64,000 nt of DNA from Liquidambar formosana (Eukaryota; Streptophyta; Magnoliopsida; Saxifragales; Altingiaceae), in NCBI GenBank assembly GCA_039720395.1, contig CM077833.1, positions 6,773,036 to 6,837,035 on the forward strand, written 5' to 3'. The notes beneath the pieces are model-generated. The model worked only from the letters and a program-made list of their open reading frames with translations, did not search any database and was not told the origin of the DNA. A program made the position numbers and the translations under genes. Positions 1-12,372 of the stretch are shown here, piece by piece; position 1 is the first letter of the stretch; every line of letters starts with the position of its first letter.

Positions 1-67
1 AGGTCCTCGTAGTTCAAATGCCTTAACTTTTGCCTAGGCCGCCTTACAGGTTTTCAACCTAGCAGGC

Positions 68-1416
68 CTATACATAATACTTCTTTAATTGATCCAAATT
101 GGTAGGACGAGCGAACTCGATCCCATCCAAATCCATAAGTCGAACAGCCCCTGCTGGCAATATCTCCTTGATGACGTACGGTCCCCCAACTTGGTTTGAA
201 CTTTCCTCGTGATCGAAAATTGGAGCTCGGATCTCTTTCAATACTAAATCCCCTTTCTTCAAGCCTCTGTCTTTGACATGTTTGTTGAACGCCCTTGCGA
301 CTCTTCTCTGGTACCTTGCACATGGTAGAGAGCCCTCAATCGCCTTTCATCTAGCAATGCCAACTCATCATAACGACCTTTGATCCAGTCCACCTCTGCC
401 AGCTGACTTTCCACAGCAACCCTTAACGAAGGAACTTCTAATTCCACTGGTAGAACGCCTCCATCCCATACACTAGAGCATACGGCGTAGCCCCTGTTGA
501 CGATCTGACTGACGTTCTGTACCCCCAATGCCAATGGTAGCTTCGCATGCCAATCAGTGTACGTGTCAGCCGTTTTCTGTAATATCTCTTGATGTTCTGT
601 TGGTGGCTTCCACTTGCGCCGTTTGTCTGTGGGCGATACAGGGACGACAAGTGGTGAACGATCTTGTACTGCTGCAAGAGTTCTTGGTCTCTTTCTGGAA
701 ATGCTGACCGTTATCTGAAATGACCTCATACGGTACCCCATATCAGTAGATAATGTTGAGCTGTATGAACTGCGCCACCCTTTTTAGCATTCAAAACTTT
801 GAAGGAAGCTGCTTCCACCCACTTGGTAAAGTAATCGATGGCTACCAAAAATGTATTCATGACCATTGGATGCCTTCGGCTTAATCTGTCTGATGATATC
901 TATTCCCCATACTGCAAACGGCCACAGAGTTGACATGCTTGTTAAGGGCATGGAGGGCAAGTGTTATCCGTTGGCGAAGAGTTGACACTTATGGCACTTC
1001 TTGACGTGGGCATAGCAATCCCTTTCCATTGTAGACCAGTAATACCCTAGTCTCATGATCTTCTTAGCCAACATGTATCCATTCATATGCGAGCCCCCCA
1101 CTCCTTCATGGATTTCTTCAATGAGTTTTCTAGCTTCTTCCTCCGTGACACACAGCAAGTGGATTCCGTCGTAAGACCTCCGATACAGTTTTCCTCCGCA
1201 TACCACATAATAGCTTGCCAATCTTCTCAGTGTTCGCCTATCCACGCAAGATGCTTCCTCTGGATATTCCCTTTCCTCGATGAGCCTTTTTATGTCATAA
1301 AACCAAGGATGATTATCCGTTATCTCCCCTTCTCGAATGGAACAGCAATAAACAGGTTTCTCTCTGCATTCGATCACGAGCGGCTTCACATTTCCCCCTT
1401 CTGGTATTTCCACCAT
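68..1416 (-). pseudogene. Element A integrase (broken)
   Basis: This is the retrotransposon integrase that inserts element cDNA into nuclear DNA. The zinc-binding N-terminus is visible at about 1150-985 with paired histidines (EIHEG...GSHMNG) and paired cysteines (KKCHKCQ). The catalytic core is scattered over three frames: SDNG with the second catalytic Asp lies near 705, and GYRTSVRSSTGATPY lies in a different frame near 520. The C-terminal part (GDLVLKEIRAPIF to KKYYV, stop at 68) is in a third frame. At least three frameshifts separate these parts, so no functional enzyme can be made. The terminus matches element C's integrase (LRKYYV), which supports common lineage. Confidence 0.85.
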
Positions 1417-1575
1417 TGAAGCTAGAGTTGCTAAGGCATCAGCGAACTGATTCTTGTTTCTTGACAGATAATGAACTCGATCTCCACAAACTCTTTAGTC
1501 AGTGCTTCTAAATAGGCATGATAGGGCAATAGCTTCTCGTCGCGAGTTTCCAATCCCCTTTTATCTGACAGATGA

Positions 1576-2136
1576 TCAATGCTGAATCTCCGAACACCTC
1601 CAGTTCTTTATCCCCAACTCTAACGCAGCTTCCAATGCTAGGATGCAGGCCTCATACTCTGCTATGTTGTTGGTGGCTTCGAACCCCAATTTGACTGCTA
1701 AAGGCGTGAAGGCTTCTTCGGGCGAGACTAGTAGCACTCCTATGCCATAACCTCTTCTGTTTGCAGCTCCGTCGAAGTAGACTCTCCAAACCTTCTTCTT
1801 GATTTCCAGGATATCTTCGTCGGGGAACTTATCATTGAATTGGGTTGATGATGACACATGGCAACTTGCCAAATGGTCTGCAATGACACTTCCTTTAACG
1901 GACTTCTGCGCTAGGTACTTTATGTCGAATTCATTGAGAAGAAGCGACCAACGAGCGGTCCTGTATGATAGGACTGGTTTTTCTAGCAAATACTTCAAAG
2001 GATCCAATCGACTTATCAACAGGACTTCGAAAGACATCATGTAATGACGGAGTTTCTGGGTGGCCCACACCGATGCTACGCAAGCCTTTTCTAGCGCATT
2101 GTACTTTACTTCATAATCTGTCATTTTCTTGCTCAA
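1576..2136 (-). pseudogene. Element A RNase H region: degenerate RNase H plus archaeal-type RNase H
   Basis: The first half (KMTDYEVKYNALEKACVASV onward) is the C-terminal part of the ancestral Ty3 RNase H. The second half starts at VWRVYFDGAANRRGYGIGVL and includes NNIAEYEACILALEAALELG, the Asp and Glu of the archaeal-type RNase H that is the hallmark of Tat elements. The third acidic site and the rest are lost after a frameshift near 1600. The frame is the same as the RT upstream, separated only by a stop near 2176, so RT and RNase H were one polyprotein. Confidence 0.85.
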
Positions 2137-2175
2137 GTAGTAGATGGCATTTTCCTTTTTTGACCCTTCAAGGTA

Positions 2176-3438
2176 TTAAGCTAACATAGCTCCTGTCGCG
2201 GTTTCGGTAACCGTTAAATATAACAGTAATGGTTCACCTTGCCGCGGGGGAACCAAGATTGGGGGGTTACTCAGATACCTTTTAATGGTCTCAAAGGCTT
2301 CTTGACAATCCTCATCCCATTCCTTGGAAACGCCCTTTTTAAGTAGCTTGAAAATTGGCTCGCATACCATGGTCAGATTGGCGATAAAACGACTTATGTA
2401 TTGAATTCTCCCCAGAAAACCCCGGATCTGCTTTTCCGTTCTTGGTGGCTCCATCTCCGTGATAGCTTTAATCTTCCCTGGATCAACTTCAATTCCCCTC
2501 TGAGTGATCATGAAACCCAACAGCTTCCCTGTGGTGACTCCGAAGGCACACTTCTGAGGATTCAATCGGAGGTTGTACTTCTTTGCTCGTTCTAGGAACT
2601 TCTCCAATGTCGCGAAATGTCCTTCTTGGTCTACAGATTTAACTATCATGTCGTCCACATACACCTCTACTTCTTTATGGATCATATCATGCAATAGGGT
2701 CGTAGCAGCTCTTTGGTAAGTAGCCCCAGCATTTCTCAAGCCAAAAGGCATTACCTTGTAGCAATACGTGCCCCACTGCGTGATAAAAGCCATCTTTTCC
2801 ATGTCTCGAAGCGCCATCTTTATCTGGTTGTAACCGGAGAACCCATCCATGAAGGAGAGAAGAGCATGGCCTGCCGTACTGTCCACTAACACATCGATAT
2901 GCGGTAGAGGGAAATCATCCTTTGGGCTCGCAGCATTAAGGTCGCGGAAGTCAACACACATTCGCACTTTCCCATCTTTTTTAGGCACAGGCACTATGTT
3001 AGATAGCCATTCAGGGTACTCCACAACTTGGAGAAATCCGGCATCTAATTGTTTAGTTACCTCTTCTTTTACTTTCAAAGCCCATTCCGGTTTTAATCTT
3101 CTTAATTTCTGCTTTATAGGCTTTTTAGTGGGATTAGTGGGGATGTGATGTTGCACTATATCTGGATCAATACCAGGCATATCCTCATAAGATCATGCGA
3201 AGGCCTCTACATTGGCTTTTAGAAGTATTATCAATTTTTCTTTTTCAGCAGGCGAGAGAGTTATCCCAATTTTAATTATCCTTGGCAATTCATCTGTCCC
3301 TAGATTGATTGATTCCAATTCATCCATGTTAGGTTCGGTAACGCCCCTTTTCCTTTGCTCGACGACGAGCTCCGGGGGGACGTCATTCCTAGGATCTATA
3401 TCCATGCCATAGATATCCATAGAAGAGAGAAAGGAAAA
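2176..3438 (-). pseudogene. Element A reverse transcriptase
   Basis: The RT copies element RNA to DNA in the virus-like particle. Conserved blocks run VPVPKKDGKVRMCVDFRDLN, FPLPHIDVLVD, SFMDGFSGYNQIKMA, VMPFGLRNAGATYQRA, the catalytic YVDDM near 2660, and LLGFMITQRGIEVDP. The connection region (RGFLGRIQYISRFIANLT) follows. An in-frame TGA at 3193-3195 stands where related elements have Trp in FAWSYEDMPGI. The part upstream of that stop (from about 3412) is the conserved linker ending in LLKANVEAFA. Apart from that stop the RT reads through to 2176. Confidence 0.9.
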
Positions 3439-3603
3439 CTGCAAATAATGAAAAGAAACACACTTTATTGACTGAACTAACAAAACAAAACAAAGAAAAG
3501 AAAACACATATGCCACAACTAGGGAACGACTCCTAACTCCACAAGATGGGCTAGGCGGACACACTTTATTTGAAAGGAAAGCTAAGACAAGCTACTAAGG
3601 AAC
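3439..3603 (-). other. Candidate intron between protease and RT of element A
   Basis: Coding similarity stops at the TAG near 3604 and resumes near 3412 in the same frame. Between them are stops and a pyrimidine-rich minus-strand tract ending in TTATTTGCAG at 3439, a good splice acceptor. A donor is not obvious; the best candidate is a GT near 3597. Introns at this place are established for Ogre elements. Element C has no equivalent gap. Decay alone could also explain it. Confidence 0.4.
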
Positions 3604-5108
3604 CTACAAGCTACTATCAGGTAAGTCGAGATCCTCGCCCTCAAGAATTTCTGCAACGGTACCCTCTTCAAGATACCAATTAAGGAGCGGCACGGCTGCA
3701 TGGTGAATTGAAGAACACTCGAGATCCGACTCTTCCACAGCAAGAACTATATCTTGAAACATTGTAACCATGGCTTCCGAATCCATCTGTTCTGCCCAGT
3801 CCTTGCTCTTCTCTTCCCAATAGTCATCATTGATTGCTTCATCATCAACCATTGTAGCAGTAATGGGATACCACTTAGTAAAGAATATCTCGAACCCTAG
3901 AACTCTCGCCTTGGTTGCTTTGTCAATGGATGGTTCGGGGAATCCACAGAATAGGAAATCCTCCCCCTCCTTAACAAAGTAACCATTCAAGGTAGGTCGG
4001 TATGGCGAGATTCTAATATCTGGCACCCTCCCTTCTGCTTTTGCTTTGACCCTTTCTTTGCTTCTTTGCAACATCTCCATACGGTCCTTCTTGGAAGACT
4101 CATACCCCAATCCGAAGGTATATGTGACAATGTAGCTCTGAATGGATACCGATATGCCTTGCTGACTAGCGTCCTAGTCCCATGCCTGGGAAGAAACTCA
4201 TTTTCTTCATTATGTTCCCCACATGTAGGTTGCCATGAGGGCAAAAGTTGAGAGGTATCAACTCTCTCTGTTCCGGCTCTTTCTCTATGCATTGAACATA
4301 CTCGAACCCAGACAATGGTGCTCCAACGGGCTCGGGCTTGATCTCGCAAATGGGTACTCTCGACGACTTTAAGTCATAATCACCTTGAAGTGTGACGATG
4401 GCCCCTTCATAAGGGAACTTGACTTTTTGGTGCAATGAAGAAGGGACAACCCCTGCAGGATGAATCCAAGGTCTTCCCAACAAGAGATTGAAGCATGACG
4501 GGACATCTAGCACTTGGAACTCCACTCTGAATTCTGTAGGCCCCATAATCAGCGGTAAAGTGACCACTCCAATCACCTCTCTGCGGGTGTTATCATAGGC
4601 TCTCACTGTTTGCCCGGATGGCATGAAATCTGTTGGATCCAACCCCAAAAACGGTGGCAGTTCTGAGAGGGCACACATTAAGAGCAGAACCATTATCAAT
4701 CAGGACTGTTGGAACTCTCTTTCCCATGGTGTCGACAGTGATGTACATGGCTTGCGAATGGTTAGGTCCACTTTTAGGTAGGTCTGCCTCTGAGAACACA
4801 ATGGTTGAGTTCTTCGAGGTTGGATTCACCAAGTTCACCAAATTTTCCGGAGACGTGTCAACGGGGACTTGTATCTAGTTGAGTAACTTCAAGATAGTCT
4901 GCCTGTGCTTGTAAGAGGCCATGAGTAAACCCCATATAGTGATGTTGGCATTAGTCTTTCTCAATTGCCTAAGCATTTCGTCCTCCTCTTCTTGCAGGTC
5001 GAGGTGGCGATTACCTTCCAAGTCCCCCAATGGGTTGTCAGATTCTAGGTGTGGAGGCTTGAAATGGCGACCCCCTCTAGTTATGTGCTCCACCTCGTCA
5101 TCGCTCAT
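3604..5108 (-). pseudogene. Element A protease with G-patch-like motif and linker
   Basis: An aspartic protease core VLIDNGSALNVCP lies near 4700, with DNG in place of the usual D[ST]G; element C has the same DNGSALNVCP. A frameshift near 4650 moves the continuation (QTVRAYDNTRREVIGVV, then FNLLLGRPWIHPAG) into another frame. Near 4215-4166 the motif IMKKMSFFPGMGLGR, followed after a further frameshift by FGLGYE, resembles a glycine-rich G-patch. A conserved linker (YFVKEGEDFLFCGFPEPSID) follows and ends at 3604. Stops lie near 5108 and 4875. This region processed the polyprotein; the G-patch role is unknown. Confidence 0.8.
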
Positions 5109-5201
5109 CTACATATCATCAATCTCACCTACGTCACCCATGAGGTCATCCCATGTGATTGTGTCGATCTCTTCCATTTGGACTTCCTTTGGTAACTCAT
5201 C

Positions 5202-6979
5202 CTAACCTGTGGGGATTATAGGCTCATCAGGGATGGGGTCGGGGTAGAGTACGTAGTAATCAAACTTTCCGGACGACTCTCCCAATAAACCCACTTTAGG
5301 ATCCCCTGCCTCGAACCTTTCTTTCAATTGTCGCTGTATGGACTTCTTTGGCAATACCAAAACCTTTTGATCAATAAGGTCTTGAACTACCTTTTTCAGT
5401 ATAACACAGTCCTTTGTATTATGTCTGGGCGCCTGATGGTACAAACAAAATTGGTGAGGGGTCGAAGACCTCGGCTTTGAATGGCATGGCAATATGAGCC
5501 CTTTATCACAACATTGGTGGAAAACTTGAGTCAAGGTCATGGGAAGCGGCGTGTATTGCCTTATGGGTTGACGGGATTGGGACGAGCCAAGCTCGATGGC
5601 ATTTATGTTGTTGGGAGGAGGCACATTGTGAGTGGGGAGGGGATTTCGAGTGACATTTGGGCGATTTGGTGCAGTGGGTGCTGAAATGATCTGCTTGTCA
5701 AGAAAATCTTGGATTTCATGGCGGAGGCAGTAACAACGGTTGGTTAGATGGCTTTTGGCTTGGTGGAACTTGCAATATTCATTTTTATTGTAGCTTTTGG
5801 GTAACGGGTTTGGTGGAGGCCTTGGGTCGAGGGGTTTCAGGAGGTCACGGCTTCTCAGCTTTTCAAAGACTCTTTCGAGTGGCATGTATAGCTCGGTGAA
5901 TTGGCGAGGTGAGGTGGAGTCATTTAGGGAGAAAGGGCGAGTGGGTTGGGTAATGGTATTGACCTCGGCATTGGGTTTTCCTCCAAAGTTTGTCCTTCGA
6001 CTCCTTTGGATCTCCTCCGTTTTGATTGTTCCATCGGCGATCGCATCTTCAACTTGTGTGCCAGCCCCAACAAGAGCTTTGAAGTTCGAAAAGTAGTGAG
6101 CAAAGAGGTGCTTGTGATATACAGGCAACAAATTCTTCACCACCAATTGAATCTGGTCTTCCTCATTCAGTCTGTCTATCATTTTGGAAGCCTTTTGTCT
6201 CCACCTAGTGATGAAGGCAGAGAAAGTCTCATTAACCCCTTGCTTAGTGGTTTCCAAGTCCCTTCGCGTGACATCCACTTCAGTGTTATACTTGTAATGG
6301 TCCGTGAATGCATTGCACACATCCTCCCAGGTCTTGGTTCTGTTCTCCTCTAATGACAAAAACCATTTCAAGGCGGAACTCGCTAATGACTCATGAAACA
6401 TTTGAGCCAATAACTCATCGTTCGCCCCTCGAGGGTGAATAGCTCGCACATACATCTTGAGGTGGGTTTTAGGACAGCCTATCCCATCGAATTTTTCCAA
6501 CTCCGGCATCTTAAACTGTAACGGGATGCGAGCCTTGGGAACAAGGACAAAGTACGGATGTCCACCATATTATCAGATCTGCGGATTCCCTTCAGAGTTC
6601 GTTCTAAGGCCTCGACCTTGTTTGCCAGGACGGTTGAGCTTTCTCTTGATGTGGCTTTGGTTTCCCCTTCCTTGGTCTTGGGTGGCTCTCCCCCCTCTCC
6701 TAATGGTTCCTCAGCAGATTCGGAATCATTGGATCCTTGATTGTTATCAGTGCCACGGGCCCTAGATTCAGGTTCAGAGTTCTTCTATTGAATGTCTTGA
6801 GCTAACTTGAGTGCGGTCTCGGATACCTGGGTAGTGTGGTCAAGCTTTTCCATGATAGCTTTCAAAGTAGCCTCAAGGTTAAAACCCCGGTTGCTAGTTC
6901 TTTCCTCGGCCATATCTGACTCGGTGACAGAATCAGCACTGACTAGGCGCCTTTGTTGATTACGGATCCAAGCCAGCAC
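5202..6979 (-). pseudogene. Element A gag
   Basis: Gag is the structural protein of the virus-like particle. A likely start is the Met of MAEERTSNRG at 6913; that frame ends at 6785 and the main part resumes in another frame from 6509, so there is at least one frameshift. The retrotransposon gag core runs LEKFDGIGCPKTHLKMY to AFITRWRQKASKMIDRLN. Two copies of a histidine-rich knuckle, C-X2-H-X4-H-X4-C, follow: one around CKFHQAKSHLTNRC and one around CLYHQAPRHNTKDC. These differ from the usual CCHC spacing but recur in element C. Confidence 0.85.
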
Positions 6980-7661
6980 GTCTCTCCCTCTACCATAGGG
7001 TAAACACTCAATTTTTCAGCCTAAGGGTCCATCCTAAGCTTCCATGATTATCTCAAAATTTTTACAACGTACACCCTTAATTAGTTCTCTTAACCAATTA
7101 CCCTTGCGGGGGTCATGGGGAAGGGTACGTATTAAGGATGCAAGATGTAAAGTTTCCTTTAATTACCCACTCAATCAACAAAACATGGCAACACATCACA
7201 AACACGGCAGCATATCATCACAACAAGGTGTGTGCATATAGGTAATCCAACGGTCTCCTAGAAGGCCCATTACATGCAATTCTTTCTTTTAAGAGGGTAG
7301 GCTAGGGTCCTCAACTTTGCTTGTACCAATCTTTATACCTAACCACATGTGACATCAGGAATGTCGTGTGGGTCTAGCAGTATGTGATTGATCCATTTGA
7401 TATACCCAAGGGCAAGCCCAAGGGTACGTGGCAAGAGAGGTTTGATAACTTCGCCCAACACATGGAATCAGGAAAACCAAGGTCGAACTAGGCTATCAGT
7501 TGGCAAGGATACATCGAGGGACAATCGAGTGATCATGCAACAGTAGCGCATACAATGCAATAAATGAAAGCACACAATCAAGCGGATGCAAGCGATTGAT
7601 TTTATTAAATAATAAGAAATTAATTTAGCCCAATCAAATTAAATGAGTCTAGCCCTCGACA
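6980..7661 (-). other. Element A 5' untranslated region
   Basis: This stretch lies between the PBS and gag. It has no open frame with recognisable similarity and no structure I can name; it is the leader of the element RNA. Confidence 0.6.
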
Positions 7662-7679
7662 TCCCCAGTGGAGTCGCCA
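7662..7679 (-). other. Element A primer binding site
   Basis: The minus strand reads TGGCGACTCCACTGGGGA, three bases from the end of the LTR. It is identical to the PBS of element C. This type of site is known in Ogre-like elements and pairs with the 3' end of a tRNA (reported as tRNA-Arg) to start minus-strand DNA synthesis. Confidence 0.9.
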
Positions 7680-9943
7680 AACTGTGAACCCCGGAAAACG
7701 GCCCACAAGGATTTGGCGGAAAAAGAAAGATTTGTATATATGGGATGGGTGAAAGACAACAAACAAAAAGGAGTCGCCACCTCATTTTTTTAGGAAAAAG
7801 AGGAAAACCGCAAAAAATGTTTTTTTTTTCAAAACCACATGACTCCATTAAAGGAAAAGCAAAGTCTTTGAAACCAGAAAATTGGATTCGGGGGCTAAGT
7901 TACGACGTGGGAAGGTTCTGGGCAAAAGCCCATAGGCATCCACATCGCCCGAGTTGGTCTCTTAATTTAATTGGGCTAACTGAAGATCTTTTTCACTCAA
8001 ATATCATCATATATCATCACAAGGCAGCATGCATATCATATATCCCATCTAATCATCTCATGCACAATCACTCAAATAAAACAAAACAAAAAGAAAAGAA
8101 AAGAAAAGAAAAAGCCTAGGATACTTGGATCCTAGAACGGACTTGAGCCTCACGAAGAGCGACAACGTACCATGCAGCGAAATACATGGATCAAAGTCCA
8201 CGTAGTTCGAAAAGATGAGGTTACAACCTAATACAAACCTATGGTAAAAACCCTAGGTTTCCTTATTTGAAAATGTATTGAATTATCCTTAAGTCGAAAA
8301 CTTCCACCAGAGGAAAACTTTGATAGAAAACCAGAATTTTAGCAATAAAGGAAACCTTTTATAATCACCATATGTTTGTATTAAGAAGTAACCCTAGGAG
8401 GGAGAAGAGAAAAGAAAGAAAAAAGAAAGGTGAATTGGGGCACCTTCAAACCCACTTACCTGAGCGCAAAAGTTCCAAACATTAGCCATTTCAGACCATA
8501 ACAGCCCTATTTGCAATAGGACAAGCATTGTACCTGTTTGCACCCTTACAAATGCACAAAATCATGCAAAGAGAACAAAATACTAATCTGGACAGAACCA
8601 TAACGAGGCCTAAAATTATCCATTTATCATGCAAACAACAAGAATAATGAATAACTAAGGACTCTAACTCAATCCTACATGCAATGACCTGACTAATATG
8701 CATAAAAAACCTATGAAAGACACACTAACAAGCATGGGAGACTCTAATAACATCAATAAACATGATAACAAAGCACGTTCTAACCAAAAGGATGATATTT
8801 TATGTAAAATATGAAAATAGGCCTCCCTACGGTAAGCTTTCTTAAGCAAAACTATCTTAGGATAATTTCACGTAAAAAAGTCATTATGGGGAGGTGCAAT
8901 CAGCATATCCTACGTAAAATATATACCCTAGAACACAACAGAAGAGATTTCATGCTTAAACGCATCACAGAGGGCTCTCATGCAAAACCTCTCTCAATGA
9001 AAAGGATAATTATCCTTAGAAAAGGATAATGTCTCCAAAAACCCTATAAAACATACTATATGAATGCAAACCTAGCATGATTCAACTATATGCAGGATAT
9101 ATAGAATGACTATGATGAGAAACTACTCAAAAAGCTAAGCTAAACATGCTGTATAAGACCTACGTGATTTTAGGGTTATCGAAACCCTAATCTCACAACT
9201 ATGCATAAAACCCTATTAAATAACTCTAACCCATGCTCAAATCATCATGAATATCATTCATATAGCACATATTAACTAACAAGAACATCAACACATGGTA
9301 ATAATCACAGCAACCTAGACATATAGACTACGCATGATTTAAGAGGATAGAAAGAAGTAAAGCTATCTAATCCTTAGTAAACCAAGGATTATCCAGCATA
9401 TAAAGCCATAAACTATCCTAAAATCATTTATATAACATCACACAAGCACTGAATTCAATACATAAGAAGAGCAATTTCATGCACTATAACTATCCTAGAA
9501 GACGAAGAAGAAAAAGAAGAAGAAGGAGAAGCAGAAAATTCATGTTCAGCATTAAAGGGATAGGCTTACCTCTTGTAGACTCTTCCTTGTCTTCAAACTT
9601 CTTGTTTCCTTGCTTGCTTGGGGTTGAAGAGCCTCCTCTTGATGTCGTTCTAGCTCTCCAAACTCGTAGCTCCCTCTCTCTCTAAGTGTAAAGTGCAATT
9701 AACCTCCCACTATGTGCTGAATATCATGTCCTTTATATAGAGAACTGACCCCCTAAACCAATGGCTAAGATTAATTCATTAAATAATGATCCTAGGGCTA
9801 TTAGAGACTCTCTTGGTGCTCAAACAACTCAAACTTACACACTCCTAAGCTCAAACAAGTTGTTTTGGCGGAGGAAACCGTCAAAAGAGGGAGAGAAGAG
9901 TCAGAAGTTGAGTTGAGGAAGGATTCCTCGGGTGACCAACTAG

Positions 9944-10003
9944 GCCTGGACGGTTAGCCGTCTGGGCCTAGACGGCTGACCGTCCAGGCCTAGACGGTTA
10001 CTC
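9944..10003. promoter_or_regulatory. Inverted-repeat triad in LTR of element A, 22-bp period
   Basis: Three units start at 9944, 9966 and 9988. The first two are GACGG/CCGTC inverted repeats with four-base centres, and the third is degenerate. The first two units are also near mirror complements of each other. The layout parallels the 21-bp triads in the other Ty3 elements here. Function is inferred only. Confidence 0.7.
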
Positions 10004-10044
10004 GAGGCCCTCCTATTTTCACTCCGGTTTTGACTCCCACTTGC

Positions 10045-11699
10045 TGTTGGGAATCATACAAGAGGGAAGAATAGAAGTGCGGAATATAAAAATTTTTCCC
10101 TATGATTCCACAGCCCATGAATCTAACTATGCATATACAAAATCAAACCCTAGCTATGAAGAGGGTTAGAACACTTACAGAATTTTTGTCTTCTCCTTTT
10201 TGCTCCAAGCTTTGATTCCGGACAGCGGTGAATGAGCAGCCCAAGTGTACTGCCTCCAACAGTATCCACACCTAGCTAGAGCTCCAAGTCCTTTCCTTCT
10301 TTTCCCTTGTTGTTGCTAGTGTAGGAGAAGAGAGGAGAGAGAGAGAGGGAGGCTGGAAAATTTCGGCCAGCCCTTGGGGTTTCTTCTTATGATGATGTCA
10401 TCACTTTAAAGTGTGACTTATATAGTCCACACTAAGGGGGGCCGGCCCTAGGGGGAAACCCTATTAGGGTGTGATGCAATTTCTCTAAATTGCACAATAA
10501 CCCCTATAAATTATATCAAATATAAATAGGCCTCAAAGAACTATTCTTTATGCACTCATACCCTTTCTCTCATAGACTTTAAAGCTCATCTTGCATGATC
10601 AGTGTGTGACCCATTGGGTTCACATCATCAAGTAGTAGGAATAGCATGAGGTGTGCACAATGGAACTCTTTCCATTTAGGGTCTGATTGGAACTCCTTCC
10701 AATCCCCTAATTGATTATAACTCACTTATATCAATTAGGGCTTCTACTAACCATGAATAACACCTAGCATATGGTTCATGGTGTTGTCCTTAATGAAGTG
10801 AATAAGATCTAACATAGAAGCCTTCTGTTATAGTTTGTAGGTTACAATTGCATCCTTCCATTTACACAATGTCTCCAATTGAACTAATAGGACATGGAAG
10901 TCTGTCAAGTCCCTAGTTCAATTACTTTATACTCATTCATAAATATCAACTCAATGATGAACTTATGGAAACTCCTTTCCATATTCACACTGCCATGGCC
11001 ATGGATTGAATGAGTTATATTATGAATGCTATATGAGACATTCTCTCTCTTTTTCCTGAGAGTAATGGATTCCTTGTTGATCACTCACATGCCTTCATAC
11101 ACATAGCAATAGGGCCAATGAACACCTTACAGACCCTTGAATAGGATCTGCACTTAGTGTTATCAAACTTCTAAAGCTACATGCATAAGGTAACTATGGT
11201 GTCTCAGGTCTAAGGATTACTTGTACCACTATAACATTGAGAAACTGATTGACAGGCAGGTTAAAACTCCATTCAGTTTATCTCAAATCTTTGGTCACAT
11301 TCAGTGTACCTATTCTATTAATAGGCACCCACCTGTTGGTTGTAGTGTCTCCACACAAATAGCTTGAGACCAGCTATCCTCCTATAGAGTCAACCTAACA
11401 AGTGCTAGTCCTATGGTTCATTACTGTCCATCATAGTGAACCTTCAACTAGGAATGATTTAGGAGTTTAGTACAGAGATATATTTATAGTCTCATAATTA
11501 CAACTCTTTGTAATTCAATATTCTCAACTCTAACTCCTTGGACATATTATGTAAATATAAATGATGCATACAAACATAATAGAATAAGCCCTTTTATTAA
11601 ATCAATAATAAATGTGACATACATAAATGAAATCAAATGATTGTTCCTTTATCCCTAAACAATCATCTCTATGATTGGCTCTAGGGCAAAACTCTAACA
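10045..11699 (-). mobile_element. Solo Ty1/copia LTR (family of F and G)
   Basis: A 1655-bp LTR runs from TGTTGGGAATC to CTCTAACA and is flanked by the direct repeat CTTGC (10040-10044 and 11700-11704), a perfect 5-bp target duplication. No internal region is present, so it arose by LTR-LTR recombination. A minus-strand TATA box (TATATAA) lies at 10428-10434. It is a diverged relative of the LTRs of F and G and closest to the LTR that begins at 63901. Confidence 0.92.
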
Positions 11700-12372
11700 C
11701 TTGCTGTAGAAGTCTTAAAATCTTCAAATTAAGTCCAATTTTGACGAAATAAAAGACAAAACGACCATGTTTCGAAGGGGAACACATTTTTAAGCATTTT
11801 AGGACAAAAATCCTTAACCATGGGTGCATGGTTAGGTTTTACAAAGGTGGTTAACCATGGTGCTTCACCGTCGCTAAGCTGGGTTTGTACACAAGGTCGA
11901 ACCGAATACTTTCCCAATCGAAATTCGATCTTTCTAAACATATTTAGGATGTAAATAAAGCCCAATTGAAGTTAAATGAGAGAAAATTGATTGGGTCATA
12001 TGAGTCAATTTGAGCAAACCAAGAAAGGGTCTTTTAGCCAACCCGAACCATTACGAGCCGAATTGATCTTAAACCATTAATTCATGAAATTGAACCTATA
12101 TATGGACCCTATGTACTCATATGAACTTGATGGAATGACTCGGGATTCATTTCAAGGTCAAATGGAAAATATACGGCTTAAAAGACGATTATGCCCTTAA
12201 AGTCGCAAAAGTTCTTATTGACTATCGAAATGAACTCCAAATCACTTCAAAATTCATACAAATGATATTCAATGCCATAGAAACTCAATGCAAAAGACTA
12301 GACTCAAAAAGGACTCAAAATCCTACATGAAATGATATGTCCTAGCTAAGGTGACAAAAATGGGGTGTGATA

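Larger units (their letters stand above)
1..12372 (-). mobile_element. Element A: Tat/Ogre-lineage Ty3/gypsy retrotransposon, 5' part, decayed
   Basis: Read on the minus strand, the order is LTR (12372 to 7683), PBS, gag, protease, RT, RNase H, second RNase H and integrase, ending at the integrase stop at 68. This gene order with a second RNase H is diagnostic of the Tat lineage, and the roughly 3 kb LTR (after removing a nested solo LTR) and pro-rt gap resemble Ogre elements. The 3' noncoding region and 3' LTR lie left of the window. Most coding sequence stays in one frame (4110 to 964) but is broken by several stops, with frameshifts in gag, protease and integrase. It appears to be inserted into element B, whose antisense gene begins just to the right. 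The right boundary at 12372 is inferred from an LTR-start-like sequence in which the expected terminal TG reads TA, so it may be a few bases off. Confidence 0.85.
7683..12372 (-). repeat. Element A 5' LTR (interrupted by a solo LTR)
   Basis: The LTR ends, on the minus strand, in CA at 7683 next to the PBS. Its start at about 12372 has the sequence class ACACCCCATTTT shared with the LTR starts of B and C. Without the nested solo LTR and its target duplication it is about 3.03 kb. U5 contains TGGCGACTCC (7770-7779), a copy of the first ten PBS bases. A purine-rich stretch lies at about 9496-9540 and an AAAAG microsatellite at about 8090-8113. No gene is seen in it; short open frames here are not supported. 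Confidence 0.75.

Noticed and set aside
9479..9685. Arg/Lys-rich open frame in element A's LTR
   Set aside because: It is a GAA-type purine microsatellite and has no homologue that I can see.
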